Source of the DNA: Mesorhizobium huakuii
GTDB taxonomy: Bacteria; Pseudomonadota; Alphaproteobacteria; Rhizobiales; Rhizobiaceae
NCBI RefSeq assembly: GCF_030160235.1
Contig: NZ_BSNY01000021.1
Span: 310,001 to 374,000 of the forward strand
DNA length: 64,000 bases
Direction of reading: 5' to 3'
Position numbers and translations under genes: made by a program. Below the pieces are notes generated by a model. The model worked only from the letters and a program-made list of their open reading frames with translations. It had not been told where the DNA came from and ran no database searches. Each line of letters starts with the position of its first letter. Within the stretch, counting starts at the first letter, position 1. This document shows positions 33,060 through 41,941 of this stretch, piece after piece.

Positions 33060-34574
33060 ATGCCGGCCTTGACGATTTCTGACCCGGTGGCCCTGCATGC
33101 CGGCGCGCAGCCGGACCGTGTCGCCTGCGTCGACCTGGCCTCCGGCCGGCGCTGGACCTATGCCGCGCTTGACGAAGCCGTACAGCGCGCTGTGCGCGTT
33201 CTCGAAACCGGCTACGGCGTCAAGCCTGGGCAACGGATCGCCACGCTTGCCCGCAACAGCGCCGATCTTCTGATCCTGCAGCAGGCCGCAATGCGGCTCG
33301 GCGCCATCTTCGTGCCGGTCAACTGGCGGCTTGCCGGTGCTGAACAGCAGGCGATCCTTGCCGATTGCGATCCGGCGCTGCTGTTGCATGACGCCGCCCC
33401 GCAGGCGGCATTGCCGGAGCGCTGCATCCCTGTCGATATCGCCGCCTTTGCGGCAGCGGTCGAGGCAGGGCCGCCGGCGCCGCGCCGTCGCCTGCCCGCC
33501 GACGATGCGCCCTCGATCATCCTCTACACATCGGGCACGTCGGGCCGGCCAAAGGGCGTCATCGTCACCGAACGCAACGCCTTCGCCACGGCGGTCAATT
33601 TCGGCGTGCTCGGCCGCGTCGGCAATGCCAGCATCTTCCTCTGCGACGCGCCGATGTTCCACGTCATCGGCCTCATCACCAGCCTGCGCCCGACGCTGCT
33701 TCAGGGCGGCACGGTGCTGATCTCGCCCGGCTTCGATGCCGGCGCCACCAATCGCCGCCTCGCCGATCCCACTCTTGGCGTCACCCACTATTTCTGCGTG
33801 CCGCAGATGGCCAGGATGCTGCGCGACCACCCCGACTTCACGCCGTCGCGCTGGACCTCGCTCACCGCCATCTTCACCGGCGGCGCGCCAAATCCGGCCA
33901 CGGACATCCGCTGGTGGCTGGCCCAGGGCGTGCGCATGGCCGACGGCTTCGGCATGACAGAGGCAGGAACGGTGCTCGGCATGCCGGTCGAGGCCGGCCG
34001 CATCGCCGGCAAGGCAGGCTCGGCCGGCCTGCCGGCGCCGACGATCGGCCTGCGCCTCGTCGACGACGACGGCCGCGACGTCGCGACCGGGGAGCCCGGC
34101 GAGATATGGCTGTCCGGCCCCTCCATCACGCCAGGCTACTGGAACCGACCGGAAGAGACGCAGCGCGCCTTCACCGCCGATGGCTGGTTCCGCACCGGCG
34201 ACATCGCGCGACACGACGATGAAGGTTTCGTCACCCTCGTCGACCGTCGCAAGGACATGTTCATTTCCGGTGGCGAGAACGTCTATCCCGTCGAAATCGA
34301 GACAGCCTTGCTCGACCATCCCGGCATCGCCGAAGTCGCCGTGATCGGCATCGCCGACGCGCGCTGGGGCGAAGTCGGGCGCGCCTTCGTCGTGGTCAAA
34401 CCCGGATGCGTCGTCGACCCCGCCGATCTGGCAAGCCATTGCGGCGCCCGCATCGCCCGCTACAAGGTACCGAAAGAATTCCTGCTCACCGATGCGCTGC
34501 CGCGCACCGCATCCGGCAAGATCCAGAAACACATTTTACGCACATGGACGGCGCCCGCCGGCAGGCGGGACTGA
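33060..34574 (+). CDS. fcs: Feruloyl-CoA synthetase-like acyl-CoA ligase
   Basis: An ANL-superfamily enzyme of 504 residues that activates a carboxylate with ATP and CoA. Motifs: IILYTSGTSGRPKGVIVTE (P-loop), MADGFGMTEAG (A5), GWFRTGDIARHDDEGFVTLV and DRRKDMFISGGENVYPVEIE (A7-A8), and the catalytic Lys in LPRTASGKIQK. Linked to ech, it most likely loads ferulate, coumarate or caffeate. The ATG at 33060 is preferred over 33054 because GGGAGG is then properly spaced. Confidence 0.85.
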   Translation: MPALTISDPVALHAGAQPDRVACVDLASGRRWTYAALDEAVQRAVRVLETGYGVKPGQRIATLARNSADLLILQQAAMRLGAIFVPVNWRLAGAEQQAILADCDPALLLHDAAPQAALPERCIPVDIAAFAAAVEAGPPAPRRRLPADDAPSIILYTSGTSGRPKGVIVTERNAFATAVNFGVLGRVGNASIFLCDAPMFHVIGLITSLRPTLLQGGTVLISPGFDAGATNRRLADPTLGVTHYFCVPQMARMLRDHPDFTPSRWTSLTAIFTGGAPNPATDIRWWLAQGVRMADGFGMTEAGTVLGMPVEAGRIAGKAGSAGLPAPTIGLRLVDDDGRDVATGEPGEIWLSGPSITPGYWNRPEETQRAFTADGWFRTGDIARHDDEGFVTLVDRRKDMFISGGENVYPVEIETALLDHPGIAEVAVIGIADARWGEVGRAFVVVKPGCVVDPADLASHCGARIARYKVPKEFLLTDALPRTASGKIQKHILRTWTAPAGRRD

Positions 34575-34587
34575 GGCGGACCGCTGT

Positions 34588-35313
34588 TCAGCCATGTGGC
34601 GCGGAGCGGAAAATCGCCACCGCCGCCGCGACGATCTCCGCATTGTCCTTCGCCACCCTTCCATCGGCCAGCGTGTTGCCGTCTTCCAGCCCGACGCGCG
34701 TCGACCAGCGTCTTTGATGTGCCAGCTTCACGAACGGCCAGACCGTGGCGTCGGCGCCATGCAGCAGGATCGGCCGCCGCACTTCGGCGCGTTCGAGCAC
34801 GGCGGCGATGCCGTGCACCTCGTCGAGTGCCTTGGCCAGGTCCGGAATGTCGATTTCGATCAGGATGCGCAGCACCCGGTCGTGGTCGGCAACGCCGATG
34901 AAGCGCTCGGCGTCTTCTACCGTGGCGAGCCCGGCCTCGATGCCGACGCCGTGCTGGCGCAGCAGTTCCATCACGGCGGGTGCATCGGCCTCGGAGAGAT
35001 TGACCGAGGCGTAGTCCGGCAGTTCGCGCCAGCCGGCGATCGCCGCGCGGGTGCGCGCGACATCGTTCTCGATCCAGGCGCCGGTTGAGACACCGACCAG
35101 CGTGCCCGGGCAGGCCTTGCGCACGGCCAGCACCGTCGCATCGACGGCGGCGAGGCTCTCGCGCCCATCGGCGTCGCGCGGATGGATGTGCAGTTCGCCA
35201 GCACCCGCCGCGACGCAGGCCGCGGCATCGCTGGCCATGGCCTGTGCCGTCAGCGGCAGCCTCGGATGAAAATCGCGCGGACGCGCGCCGTTGATGCAGG
35301 CCTGGACGATCAT
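34588..35313 (-). CDS. BKACE (DUF849) beta-keto acid cleavage enzyme
   Basis: A TIM-barrel enzyme of 241 residues related to 3-keto-5-aminohexanoate cleavage enzyme. Marks are AMIVQACINGARPRDFHPRL, zinc-site ELHIHPRDADGRESL and the ending RVGLEDGNTLADGRVAKDNA. Family members transfer acetyl units between a beta-keto acid and acetyl-CoA. It is somewhat shorter than the usual 270-300 residues. The ATG at 35313 has GAGGG before it. Convergent with fcs; a metabolic link is possible but unproven. Confidence 0.85.
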   Translation of the reverse strand: MIVQACINGARPRDFHPRLPLTAQAMASDAAACVAAGAGELHIHPRDADGRESLAAVDATVLAVRKACPGTLVGVSTGAWIENDVARTRAAIAGWRELPDYASVNLSEADAPAVMELLRQHGVGIEAGLATVEDAERFIGVADHDRVLRILIEIDIPDLAKALDEVHGIAAVLERAEVRRPILLHGADATVWPFVKLAHQRRWSTRVGLEDGNTLADGRVAKDNAEIVAAAVAIFRSAPHG

Positions 35314-35389
35314 CGCCACCCTCAAAATCCAACCCTACCCTCACCATATCGCGCGGCAAAGAGCCAGACCTCGAGACTGCTGACAGGAC

Positions 35390-37003
35390 TCAGCCGTGCA
35401 ACCCCTGCTTGATTGCCGCTGGAATGTTCATCTGTGCCTGCAGCGACGGGTAATAGTCGGGATCGCCGGCAACCGTCAGCGGATCGAGCTTCTGCGGCTT
35501 CAGTGCCGAGGGCACGATCTTCGCGAGAGGTGTCGCCGCCTCCGACAGTCTCACCAGCAACGGCATGTGCGCCTCGTCGGTGAAGCGTGGCCGCAGGTTG
35601 AGGTCGTGAGGCTCATCCTGGTCGAGGACGAGCGTCCACTGCGCCTGCGGCGGCAGCGTCTTGGCCCGCAGGGTCGGCGCCATACGCTCGAAGGCGACGG
35701 CGTGCTCGGCCATTCCTGCAAGATCAGCCATGGCTTGGGAAAGCGTTTCCTGCGCCTTTGCCAGGCCGAGCCCTGCGACCGCTTCGTCCGCCGAAGCATC
35801 GTCGAGATTGACCAGCCGCTTCTCGCCCGCGAAGGAAATCTCCTCGCTCGTGGCCGAAAATCCCGCTGCCAACCCAAGCGTCGCGTAGCGCGGGACACCA
35901 TCGATGACGACAAGGTCGACCTGGGTTTCGTCGGCCTTGATGAGGCTTGCATAGGGATCACCGCTATTGCCCCGCACCAGCATCAGGTCGGCGTATTTTC
36001 CGGCCTCGATCGAACCGAGATAACGGTCCCAGCGCAGCAGCCCCGCCGCGCCGATCGTCGCCATTGCGACGATGTCGCGCTGGCTGAAAAGCCCGCCATT
36101 CGTCTGGCTGTATTGCCAGATCACCTTCATCTCGTGCAGCAGGTTCTTGCTGCCGGTCGGCGACCAGTCCGAGCCGATGCCGATGCGCAGCCCGGCAGCC
36201 TTTGCCGCCACGATATCGGCTGTCTGGCCGTAAAGCATCAGATTGGAAAGCGGCGACCACACCATACCGGCACCGACCTGCGCCAACCGGTCGAAATCCT
36301 CGCGATGCAACGCATTGCAATGAATGCCGGTGAGCGACGGCGCGATCGCCCATTCGTTCGGCCCGATCCTGAGGTCCAGGAAATGCTTGCGCGCGCTGGC
36401 GTCAATCCCCTCGCTGAGGTGAAGCAACATGCATTTATGAGTCTTTAGATATTTCAGGAAAATGTCCTTCTTGCTTGCCGCGAAATCGGGAATCTGTGCC
36501 TGAGCATCGGGAAGATTGGCGTCGAGGCTCTCTTCCGCATTGCGCACCAAGCCGCGATATTTCCGCTTGATGCCCGCGGCGCTGAACAAGGTTAGCCCTT
36601 GCGAGGTGGTGGTGCCGCCGACAAGGCATTTGGCCTCGGTGTAGCGGGCGATCGCCGGTGCAATGCCCGGCGCCTTGCCGAGAACCGTCATCGGCCCGCT
36701 GACCAATGCCTGATATTCGGGTTTGCCTTGCCACCCGGCCCGGTTCTTGTAGGGCTTCGGCACCGCCCACAATTTCAATATGTCGTAGGCGAGATGATTG
36801 TGGAGTTCGATCAGGCCGGGAAAGAACGTTCCGCCGGTTACCACTGGCGACAGATGTTCTAAGCCCGGCGGTGGCGCAACTGAAGCATCCGTCACTGCGA
36901 CAATGCGATTGCCTTCGATCCATATGATCGCGTCGGCAAGCACACTGAACGCCGCGTCCATCTGCACGACGCGTCCGCGATACGCACGTTTGCTGGCTTG
37001 CAT
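35390..37003 (-). CDS. Amidohydrolase-family metalloenzyme
   Basis: A 537-residue member of the amidohydrolase superfamily. Metal-site motifs: FPGLIELHNHLAYDILKLW (HxH), MLLHLSEG, GIHCNALHREDFDRL and the late Asp in RIGIGSDWSPTGSKNLLHEM; a composite beta-sandwich follows (EAGKYADLMLVRGN). The C-terminal 130 residues extend beyond the core. GGAGGGTACC stands before the ATG at 37003. It resembles chlorohydrolase/cytosine-deaminase-like proteins; substrate unknown. It lies 133 bp after the glycosylase-like gene on the same strand. Confidence 0.82.
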   Translation of the reverse strand: MQASKRAYRGRVVQMDAAFSVLADAIIWIEGNRIVAVTDASVAPPPGLEHLSPVVTGGTFFPGLIELHNHLAYDILKLWAVPKPYKNRAGWQGKPEYQALVSGPMTVLGKAPGIAPAIARYTEAKCLVGGTTTSQGLTLFSAAGIKRKYRGLVRNAEESLDANLPDAQAQIPDFAASKKDIFLKYLKTHKCMLLHLSEGIDASARKHFLDLRIGPNEWAIAPSLTGIHCNALHREDFDRLAQVGAGMVWSPLSNLMLYGQTADIVAAKAAGLRIGIGSDWSPTGSKNLLHEMKVIWQYSQTNGGLFSQRDIVAMATIGAAGLLRWDRYLGSIEAGKYADLMLVRGNSGDPYASLIKADETQVDLVVIDGVPRYATLGLAAGFSATSEEISFAGEKRLVNLDDASADEAVAGLGLAKAQETLSQAMADLAGMAEHAVAFERMAPTLRAKTLPPQAQWTLVLDQDEPHDLNLRPRFTDEAHMPLLVRLSEAATPLAKIVPSALKPQKLDPLTVAGDPDYYPSLQAQMNIPAAIKQGLHG

Positions 37004-37136
37004 GGTACCCTCCGCTTCTTCAAACCTGCATAGGCGCAAGATTGAGGCCGGCGGATCGCGCCATGGAACAATTCCAGGGAAAGGCCAAACCAAATGAGCA
37101 GGTAGGCCTGTTCAGCGATTCGATTTCTCAATCGGC

Positions 37137-37922
37137 CTAGTTCGACTTCGGCGCTTTCCAGATCAGCGTGTGCCGGTCGTCCGGATGCGGCCGGCTGACA
37201 CTGGCGAACTGTGGCGGCGCCATGGCCCTCAGCCAACGGTCGTCGCCCATGAAGGTGGGAACCCCGAAAGGAAGATCGCGTCGCGGGATCACCGCATAGT
37301 CGGCTTCGACCAGCTGGGCGCCATAGTTCGATCCGGCGGCATTACCGCCCGCGTCGGCAGTGACGATACCGCGCAGCGTGACGATCGCCGTCCGCCAGGC
37401 GTTGGCGAGGACCTGCGGATCGTGACTGCTGGGGTGTGGAAGCTTGAACACCTGCGTGCCGGCCTTGCCGGGCCATTTGGCGACGGCGCGCTGGGCCTGC
37501 GCGCCGAAAGCAATGATCGCCTGCACTTTCGGTCCCTTCGCCATGTCGAACAGTGCGTTGCGCCACGCCAGATGCGCCGGTTCGTCCAGGACATCGTCGC
37601 CGCCTGCGCTCTGGCTCGGGATAAGTGCGTAGGCGAAGGCGTTGAGACAGAGATAGGACTGGGTGAGGCCAAGCTTGGCGAGAAACCCCTGGACCCTCTG
37701 GCCAGCATCGCCGACCAATGTTCTCAGCGCCACCCTTTCAGTTGCACCGGGATCGGACGCAATGCACAAAACCCGCGCCGAACCATCCAACCTGCCCCGA
37801 TAGAAGACCGGGCCCCAGTCATACCAGAAGAAATCCTTGAACGGCGCGTAGTCGGGCACGTCGGCGAAGTGCTGGGCAAAAGCCGCAGGTGGGCCGGGAT
37901 CGAATTCGACGGCATTGCTCAT
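37137..37922 (-). CDS. Uracil-DNA glycosylase-superfamily protein
   Basis: A 261-residue protein with the UDG fold signature in variant form: VLCIASDPGATERVALRTLV near residue 51 (motif A region, Asp-Pro-Gly-Ala), FLAKLGLTQSYLCLNAFAYAL and LPHPSSHDPQ (motif B, HPSS). It may remove a damaged base, but motif A lacks the usual GEAPG, so activity is uncertain. A strong inverted repeat lies 51 bp upstream; no SOS box is seen. Confidence 0.65.
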   Translation of the reverse strand: MSNAVEFDPGPPAAFAQHFADVPDYAPFKDFFWYDWGPVFYRGRLDGSARVLCIASDPGATERVALRTLVGDAGQRVQGFLAKLGLTQSYLCLNAFAYALIPSQSAGGDDVLDEPAHLAWRNALFDMAKGPKVQAIIAFGAQAQRAVAKWPGKAGTQVFKLPHPSSHDPQVLANAWRTAIVTLRGIVTADAGGNAAGSNYGAQLVEADYAVIPRRDLPFGVPTFMGDDRWLRAMAPPQFASVSRPHPDDRHTLIWKAPKSN

Positions 37923-37972
37923 GATCCACCTGCAGTGGTTTGAATGCAGAAAGAATTCATCGACAATTTTAC

Positions 37973-37997
37973 TGACATTAATACTATATCAATGTCA
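37973..37997. promoter_or_regulatory. Inverted repeat upstream of the glycosylase-like gene
   Basis: TGACATT and AATGTCA are exact reverse complements 11 bp apart in an AT-rich patch, 51 bp before the start at 37922. The rest of the 315-bp gap to 38237 shows no gene; the AT-rich part is the likely promoter. Confidence 0.4.
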
Positions 37998-38237
37998 TAT
38001 TCAAGCCACCGGCGAAATTCAGTTCCCGATAAACTTCGGGTGGCGGCCCCGGATGCAATCCACGCGGAAGCGCGTCATTGGACGGGCCGGACGATCATCA
38101 ACATCTCCTGCTGACAGAGCGCCCTGCCTTCCCTCCAGGCATCAATCGGCATTTGATTAAAACCCGCCTGTGGATATTTACCCCGCATTCCGCCGGGCCA
38201 GCCAAGATACATTAGGGCGGGATCATGGAGGGAACCA

Positions 38238-38429
38238 TTGACCAGCGATTTTTCAGCCGCCCGCATCCATCTCGAACGCGCCTATCACTATCTGCGCGGC
38301 AATGACGAGACGAGCCGTTCGGCATGCGAGGCGCTCGACCTGCTGATCGAAATGGTGGCGGAGGCACAATACAGGCGGCCCGAGGCTGGGGTGCTGGACT
38401 TTCCGCAAGCGACGGCGCGGCAACTCTGA
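38238..38429 (+). CDS. Small hypothetical protein, 63 residues
   Basis: The frame opens with a TTG preceded by GGAGGG at a 6-base distance and encodes TSDFSAARIHLERAYHYLRG followed by a second helix, SACEALDLLIEMVAEAQY. It is soluble and helical, with no known motif. It ends exactly where the convergent PAS-GGDEF-EAL gene ends. The ribosome site and helical periodicity support it; function unknown. Confidence 0.55.
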   Translation: MTSDFSAARIHLERAYHYLRGNDETSRSACEALDLLIEMVAEAQYRRPEAGVLDFPQATARQL

Positions 38430-40529
38430 CTAGGACGCCTTGCGGGCCTGTGCCGCGCTTGCCGGTCCGGTCGCGCGCGCCACGATCTGCTCCAGCGGCT
38501 CGGGCCGGTGCAGCAGGAAACCCTGGCCGAAATCGACGCCCATCGCCTGCAGGATGCCGAGCGTCTCGGCTTGCTCGATCTTCTCGGCCACGACGGCACA
38601 GCCGACACTGCGGGCAATGCCTGATATGGCCGAGACGATCTCGCGGTCGAAGCGGCTCTCGGCCATGTGCTCGATGAAGGAACCGTCGATCTTGATGGCA
38701 TCGACGGGAAAGCGCCTGAGATATTCGAACGAGCTCATGCCCGCGCCGAAATCGTCGAGGCTGACCTTGCAGCGCCGCTCGCGCGCCTTGCGCACGAACG
38801 TCTCGGCGGCGTCGAAATTGGTGACGGCGGCGGTTTCGGTGATCTCGAAGCCGATGCCCGAATGCGGCGCCCCGGTCTCCTCGATGATGCTGTCGACGAA
38901 GTCCCACAGTCCGGGATCGCTCAGCGTCTGTGCCGACAGGTTGAAGCCGAGCGTGATCGCGCCCGACTTCATCGCCGCGCCATGCCGCGAGAGCGCGGTG
39001 CGGATGATCCAGCGATCGAGCCTGGCGGCTATGCCGAAGCGCTCCGCCGCCGGGATGAATTCGCTGGGCGGGATCAGCTTGCCGCCGCGCCCGGCAAGCC
39101 GCGCCAGCACCTCGACATGGCGGTTCTCCTGCCAGGGCCGGCCCAGCAGGTGGATCTCCTGGCCGAACAGTTTCAGCCGGCCGTCCTCCATGGCATCGAC
39201 CGTGTCGGCGGCGAGCCGCGCCGCGTTGAGGCCGCCGGTGGCGGCCTCGGCCGAAAACACCGCGAAGCGATCGCGCCCGGCGGCCTTGGCCGCGTAGCAG
39301 GCGTCGTCGGCGCAGGCCAGTGCGTCGGCGACCGTGGTCGCCCGGTCGTTGACGATGGCGATGCCGATGCTTGCCGCGAGGCGCCGCGCGGTCGCGGCAA
39401 GGCCGAAATCGGCGCCGCGCACGGCCCCCAGAATGGCCCCGGCCAGCCGCTCGGCCTGCGCGGGATCGCAATGGGGCACCAACAGGGCGAATTCGTCGCC
39501 GCCGAGCCGTGCCGCATGCGCCGATGGCGGCAGGCAGCGGCCGATGCCCGCCGCCACGCTCTTCAGCGCCAGGTCGCCGGCGGCGTGGCCGGCGAAGTCG
39601 TTGAGCGCCTTGAAGTAGTCGAGATCGACATAGAACACCGCCAGCGGCACGCCCGTGGCAATGTGGTCGGCAAGCAGCCTGTCGAAGGCGGCGCGGTTCC
39701 ACAGGCCGGTCAGCGCGTCGTGGCGGGCGGCGAAGGCAAGCTCCTGTTCGCGCAGCTTGTCCTCGGTGATGTCGCGCACCGTGCCGAGGACCTGGCCGGC
39801 GGCACCCGCGGCTGCGACGAAGCGCACCAGCGATTCGACATGGCGGATCTCGCCGTCGCGCTTGATGATGCGGTATTGCCAGGCGGTGACCGCGTCCGAG
39901 CCGGGAGGCGGCAAATGCGCACGCTCGGTGGCTTCCTTGTCGTCCGGGTGCAGGAAGCTGTGCCAAAGCTCGGCCGTCACCTCGTCGGTGTCGGCAACGA
40001 GGCCGAACATCTCCCTGGTGCGAGCGTCCCAATAGCTCTTGTGGGTGGCGATGTCGTAGTGCCAGATACCGGTGCCGCTGGCGGCGAGAGCCAGGCGGAA
40101 ACGCATGGTGACCTGTTCGAGCGCGGCCTCGGCCGCCTTCTGCTTCGAAATGTCGGTCTGCACGCCCATCAGCCGCAGCGGATGCCCGTCGGCGTCGCGC
40201 TCGACGATGCCGCCGCGGTCGAGCACCCACACCCAGTGGCCCAGCTTGTGCTTCAGCCGCAATTCGGTCTCGATGGCGTCGGTCAGTCCGGCAATGTGGC
40301 GATCGCCGCTGGCCAGCGCCCGCTCGCGGTCGTCGGGATGGGTAAGCTGCAGCCACAAATCGCTGGTGTTGGCGAGTTCATCTTCCTCGTAGCCCAGCAT
40401 TCGCGCCCAGGTCGGCGAATAGAAGCAGTCGCCGGTGCGAAGATCCCAGTCCCAGACGCCGAGATGGGCGCGCTCCAGGGCCTTGGCCCAGAACGCTCCA
40501 TTGCGACTTTTCTTGCCCTGACGCGCCAT
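38430..40529 (-). CDS. PAS-PAS-GGDEF-EAL cyclic-di-GMP protein
   Basis: A cytosolic signalling protein of 699 residues. Two PAS domains (LGVWDWDLRTGDCFYSPTWA; TGIWHYDIATHKSYWDARTR) are followed by a cyclase domain with intact RLGGDEFALL (about residue 343) and a phosphodiesterase domain in which EAL reads EVL (about 471), with DDFGAGMSSFEYL, NLSAQTL, ITET and IKIDGSF. The catalytic Glu is kept in EVL, so activity is possible. No membrane segment. The ATG at 40529 is preferred; the frame extends to 40619. Confidence 0.9.
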   Translation of the reverse strand: MARQGKKSRNGAFWAKALERAHLGVWDWDLRTGDCFYSPTWARMLGYEEDELANTSDLWLQLTHPDDRERALASGDRHIAGLTDAIETELRLKHKLGHWVWVLDRGGIVERDADGHPLRLMGVQTDISKQKAAEAALEQVTMRFRLALAASGTGIWHYDIATHKSYWDARTREMFGLVADTDEVTAELWHSFLHPDDKEATERAHLPPPGSDAVTAWQYRIIKRDGEIRHVESLVRFVAAAGAAGQVLGTVRDITEDKLREQELAFAARHDALTGLWNRAAFDRLLADHIATGVPLAVFYVDLDYFKALNDFAGHAAGDLALKSVAAGIGRCLPPSAHAARLGGDEFALLVPHCDPAQAERLAGAILGAVRGADFGLAATARRLAASIGIAIVNDRATTVADALACADDACYAAKAAGRDRFAVFSAEAATGGLNAARLAADTVDAMEDGRLKLFGQEIHLLGRPWQENRHVEVLARLAGRGGKLIPPSEFIPAAERFGIAARLDRWIIRTALSRHGAAMKSGAITLGFNLSAQTLSDPGLWDFVDSIIEETGAPHSGIGFEITETAAVTNFDAAETFVRKARERRCKVSLDDFGAGMSSFEYLRRFPVDAIKIDGSFIEHMAESRFDREIVSAISGIARSVGCAVVAEKIEQAETLGILQAMGVDFGQGFLLHRPEPLEQIVARATGPASAAQARKAS

Positions 40530-40654
40530 CGTCTGTTTTCGCCTGCTCCACCCGCGGGCAATCTGCGACAAAACCAGAGAAGAAACAGTTACCGGCAGGT
40601 GAGCGAAGTGATCCGCCATGGCGATGGCCGGGGGATTCCATTCCTGGCCGCCAG

Positions 40655-41866
40655 TCAGCCCTCACCCAATTGCCGGGCGAGCTCCTGCACCGCGGCAAAG
40701 GCATCCACCCGCAGGAAAGTCTTGTTGGTCACCTTGACGTTGGTCACCAGCGAATCATCGGAGATGGAGACTGCCGTATCGCTCATGATCTTCTTCAATA
40801 TCGCGATGGGGGGGCGCTTTTCTCCCGTGTGCTTGAGATGCAGCGACTGCAGCAGCGCGATGACACCGGCAACGATAGGGGCGGCTTGACTAGTGCCTTG
40901 TTTGACGATCGACGAGCCGCTGTCACCATCGATGCCGGTGGAAAGCACCCATGAGCCGGGCGCAAAGATGTCGGTGCCACATTGACCCGCAGCTGCCTTG
41001 GCCATGCGCTGCGTATAGATCGTCAACTGGTCAGGTTCGGAGCTTTGCGTGGACGGACTGCCATATTCCGGACCGAGCTTGCAGGGCCGGCCCGCAGCAT
41101 TGTCACAGGGCTGGTCGTAGACGGCGCCGACGCTGACTGCTTGCCGCAGGATGGCGGGAAAGCACATGCCTTCAACCGGCTCGATCTTCGAAAACTTGCC
41201 GTAGAAATTGCCGGCGGCCGCGACCACCGGGATGTTGCGCTCCGCCAGCGCCAAGACCGCGTCGGTGACCGCGTCGGTGACCGCGTCGCCGGCGAAGTCC
41301 TGGTCATCCGCATAGTTGCCGTCGTCGCCGACCGACAGGCACACGACCGTGATGTCTTGCGCCTCGGCATTGTCGAGCACCCAGTTCAAGCCCCGGGCGA
41401 TAGCAGCGCGTATCTGCGCGCTTTTGTCGTCGTCGGTGCCTAGAAGTATCTTCACCGGCACAATGCGACAGGCCGGCGCCACGCCGACATGGGGCCCGTT
41501 GGCCGCCAGTGCCCCGGTGACATGGGTGCCGTGGCCCGACATATCGCTGACGTCGTCGCCGGTCTGGTCCGTCATGCAGTTCGCCCTCGCGGCAATGCGC
41601 TCGTCGCTCGGACTGAAGTCGAGATGTTCGGTGAAACAGCCGGTGTCGAGGACCGCCACGGTCACGCCAAACCCGGTGGCGATATCATGCGCCTTTTCGA
41701 AGCGCACCAGGCTGTCGACCTCAACCAGGCCCATCAGGCCTGGCGGCGTCGGCTTGACCTGCACCGGCTTCGGCGGCACCACGAACCGCATTCTGCATTT
41801 TTTCGGACGCTGAACGCGCATGGTTTTCTGCTGTCGCTTGCTTTTTCCTGTTCTGGTATTGGGCAT
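40655..41866 (-). CDS. Subtilisin-like serine protease without signal peptide
   Basis: An S8-family protease of 403 residues. The triad is Asp74 (VAVLDTGC), His112 (SGHGTHVTGALAANGPHVG) and Ser near 330 (GTSQAAPIVAGVIALL), with the oxyanion Asn in VVAAAGNFYGKFS. The first 30 residues are very basic (TGKSKRQQKTMRVQRPKK) and there is no export signal, unlike the trypsin-like protease just upstream. AAGGGGAGA precedes the ATG. It lies 75 bp after the trypsin-like gene on the same strand, and is the last member of this cluster. It could act in the cytosol or leave by an unusual route. Confidence 0.88.
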   Translation of the reverse strand: MPNTRTGKSKRQQKTMRVQRPKKCRMRFVVPPKPVQVKPTPPGLMGLVEVDSLVRFEKAHDIATGFGVTVAVLDTGCFTEHLDFSPSDERIAARANCMTDQTGDDVSDMSGHGTHVTGALAANGPHVGVAPACRIVPVKILLGTDDDKSAQIRAAIARGLNWVLDNAEAQDITVVCLSVGDDGNYADDQDFAGDAVTDAVTDAVLALAERNIPVVAAAGNFYGKFSKIEPVEGMCFPAILRQAVSVGAVYDQPCDNAAGRPCKLGPEYGSPSTQSSEPDQLTIYTQRMAKAAAGQCGTDIFAPGSWVLSTGIDGDSGSSIVKQGTSQAAPIVAGVIALLQSLHLKHTGEKRPPIAILKKIMSDTAVSISDDSLVTNVKVTNKTFLRVDAFAAVQELARQLGEG

Positions 41867-41941
41867 GACTGTCTCCCCTTGATGGAAACCTCCGACGGAA
41901 GGCCGGTTATTCAGCGTCGATCAGTCAACGGTCTATCGTGA

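Noticed and set aside
32160-34532. 790-codon minus-strand open frame
   Set aside because: Antisense to ech and fcs, which have clear motifs and ribosome sites; composition is that of a shadow.
38667-40889. 740-codon plus-strand open frame
   Set aside because: Antisense to the PAS-GGDEF-EAL gene and part of the subtilisin gene.
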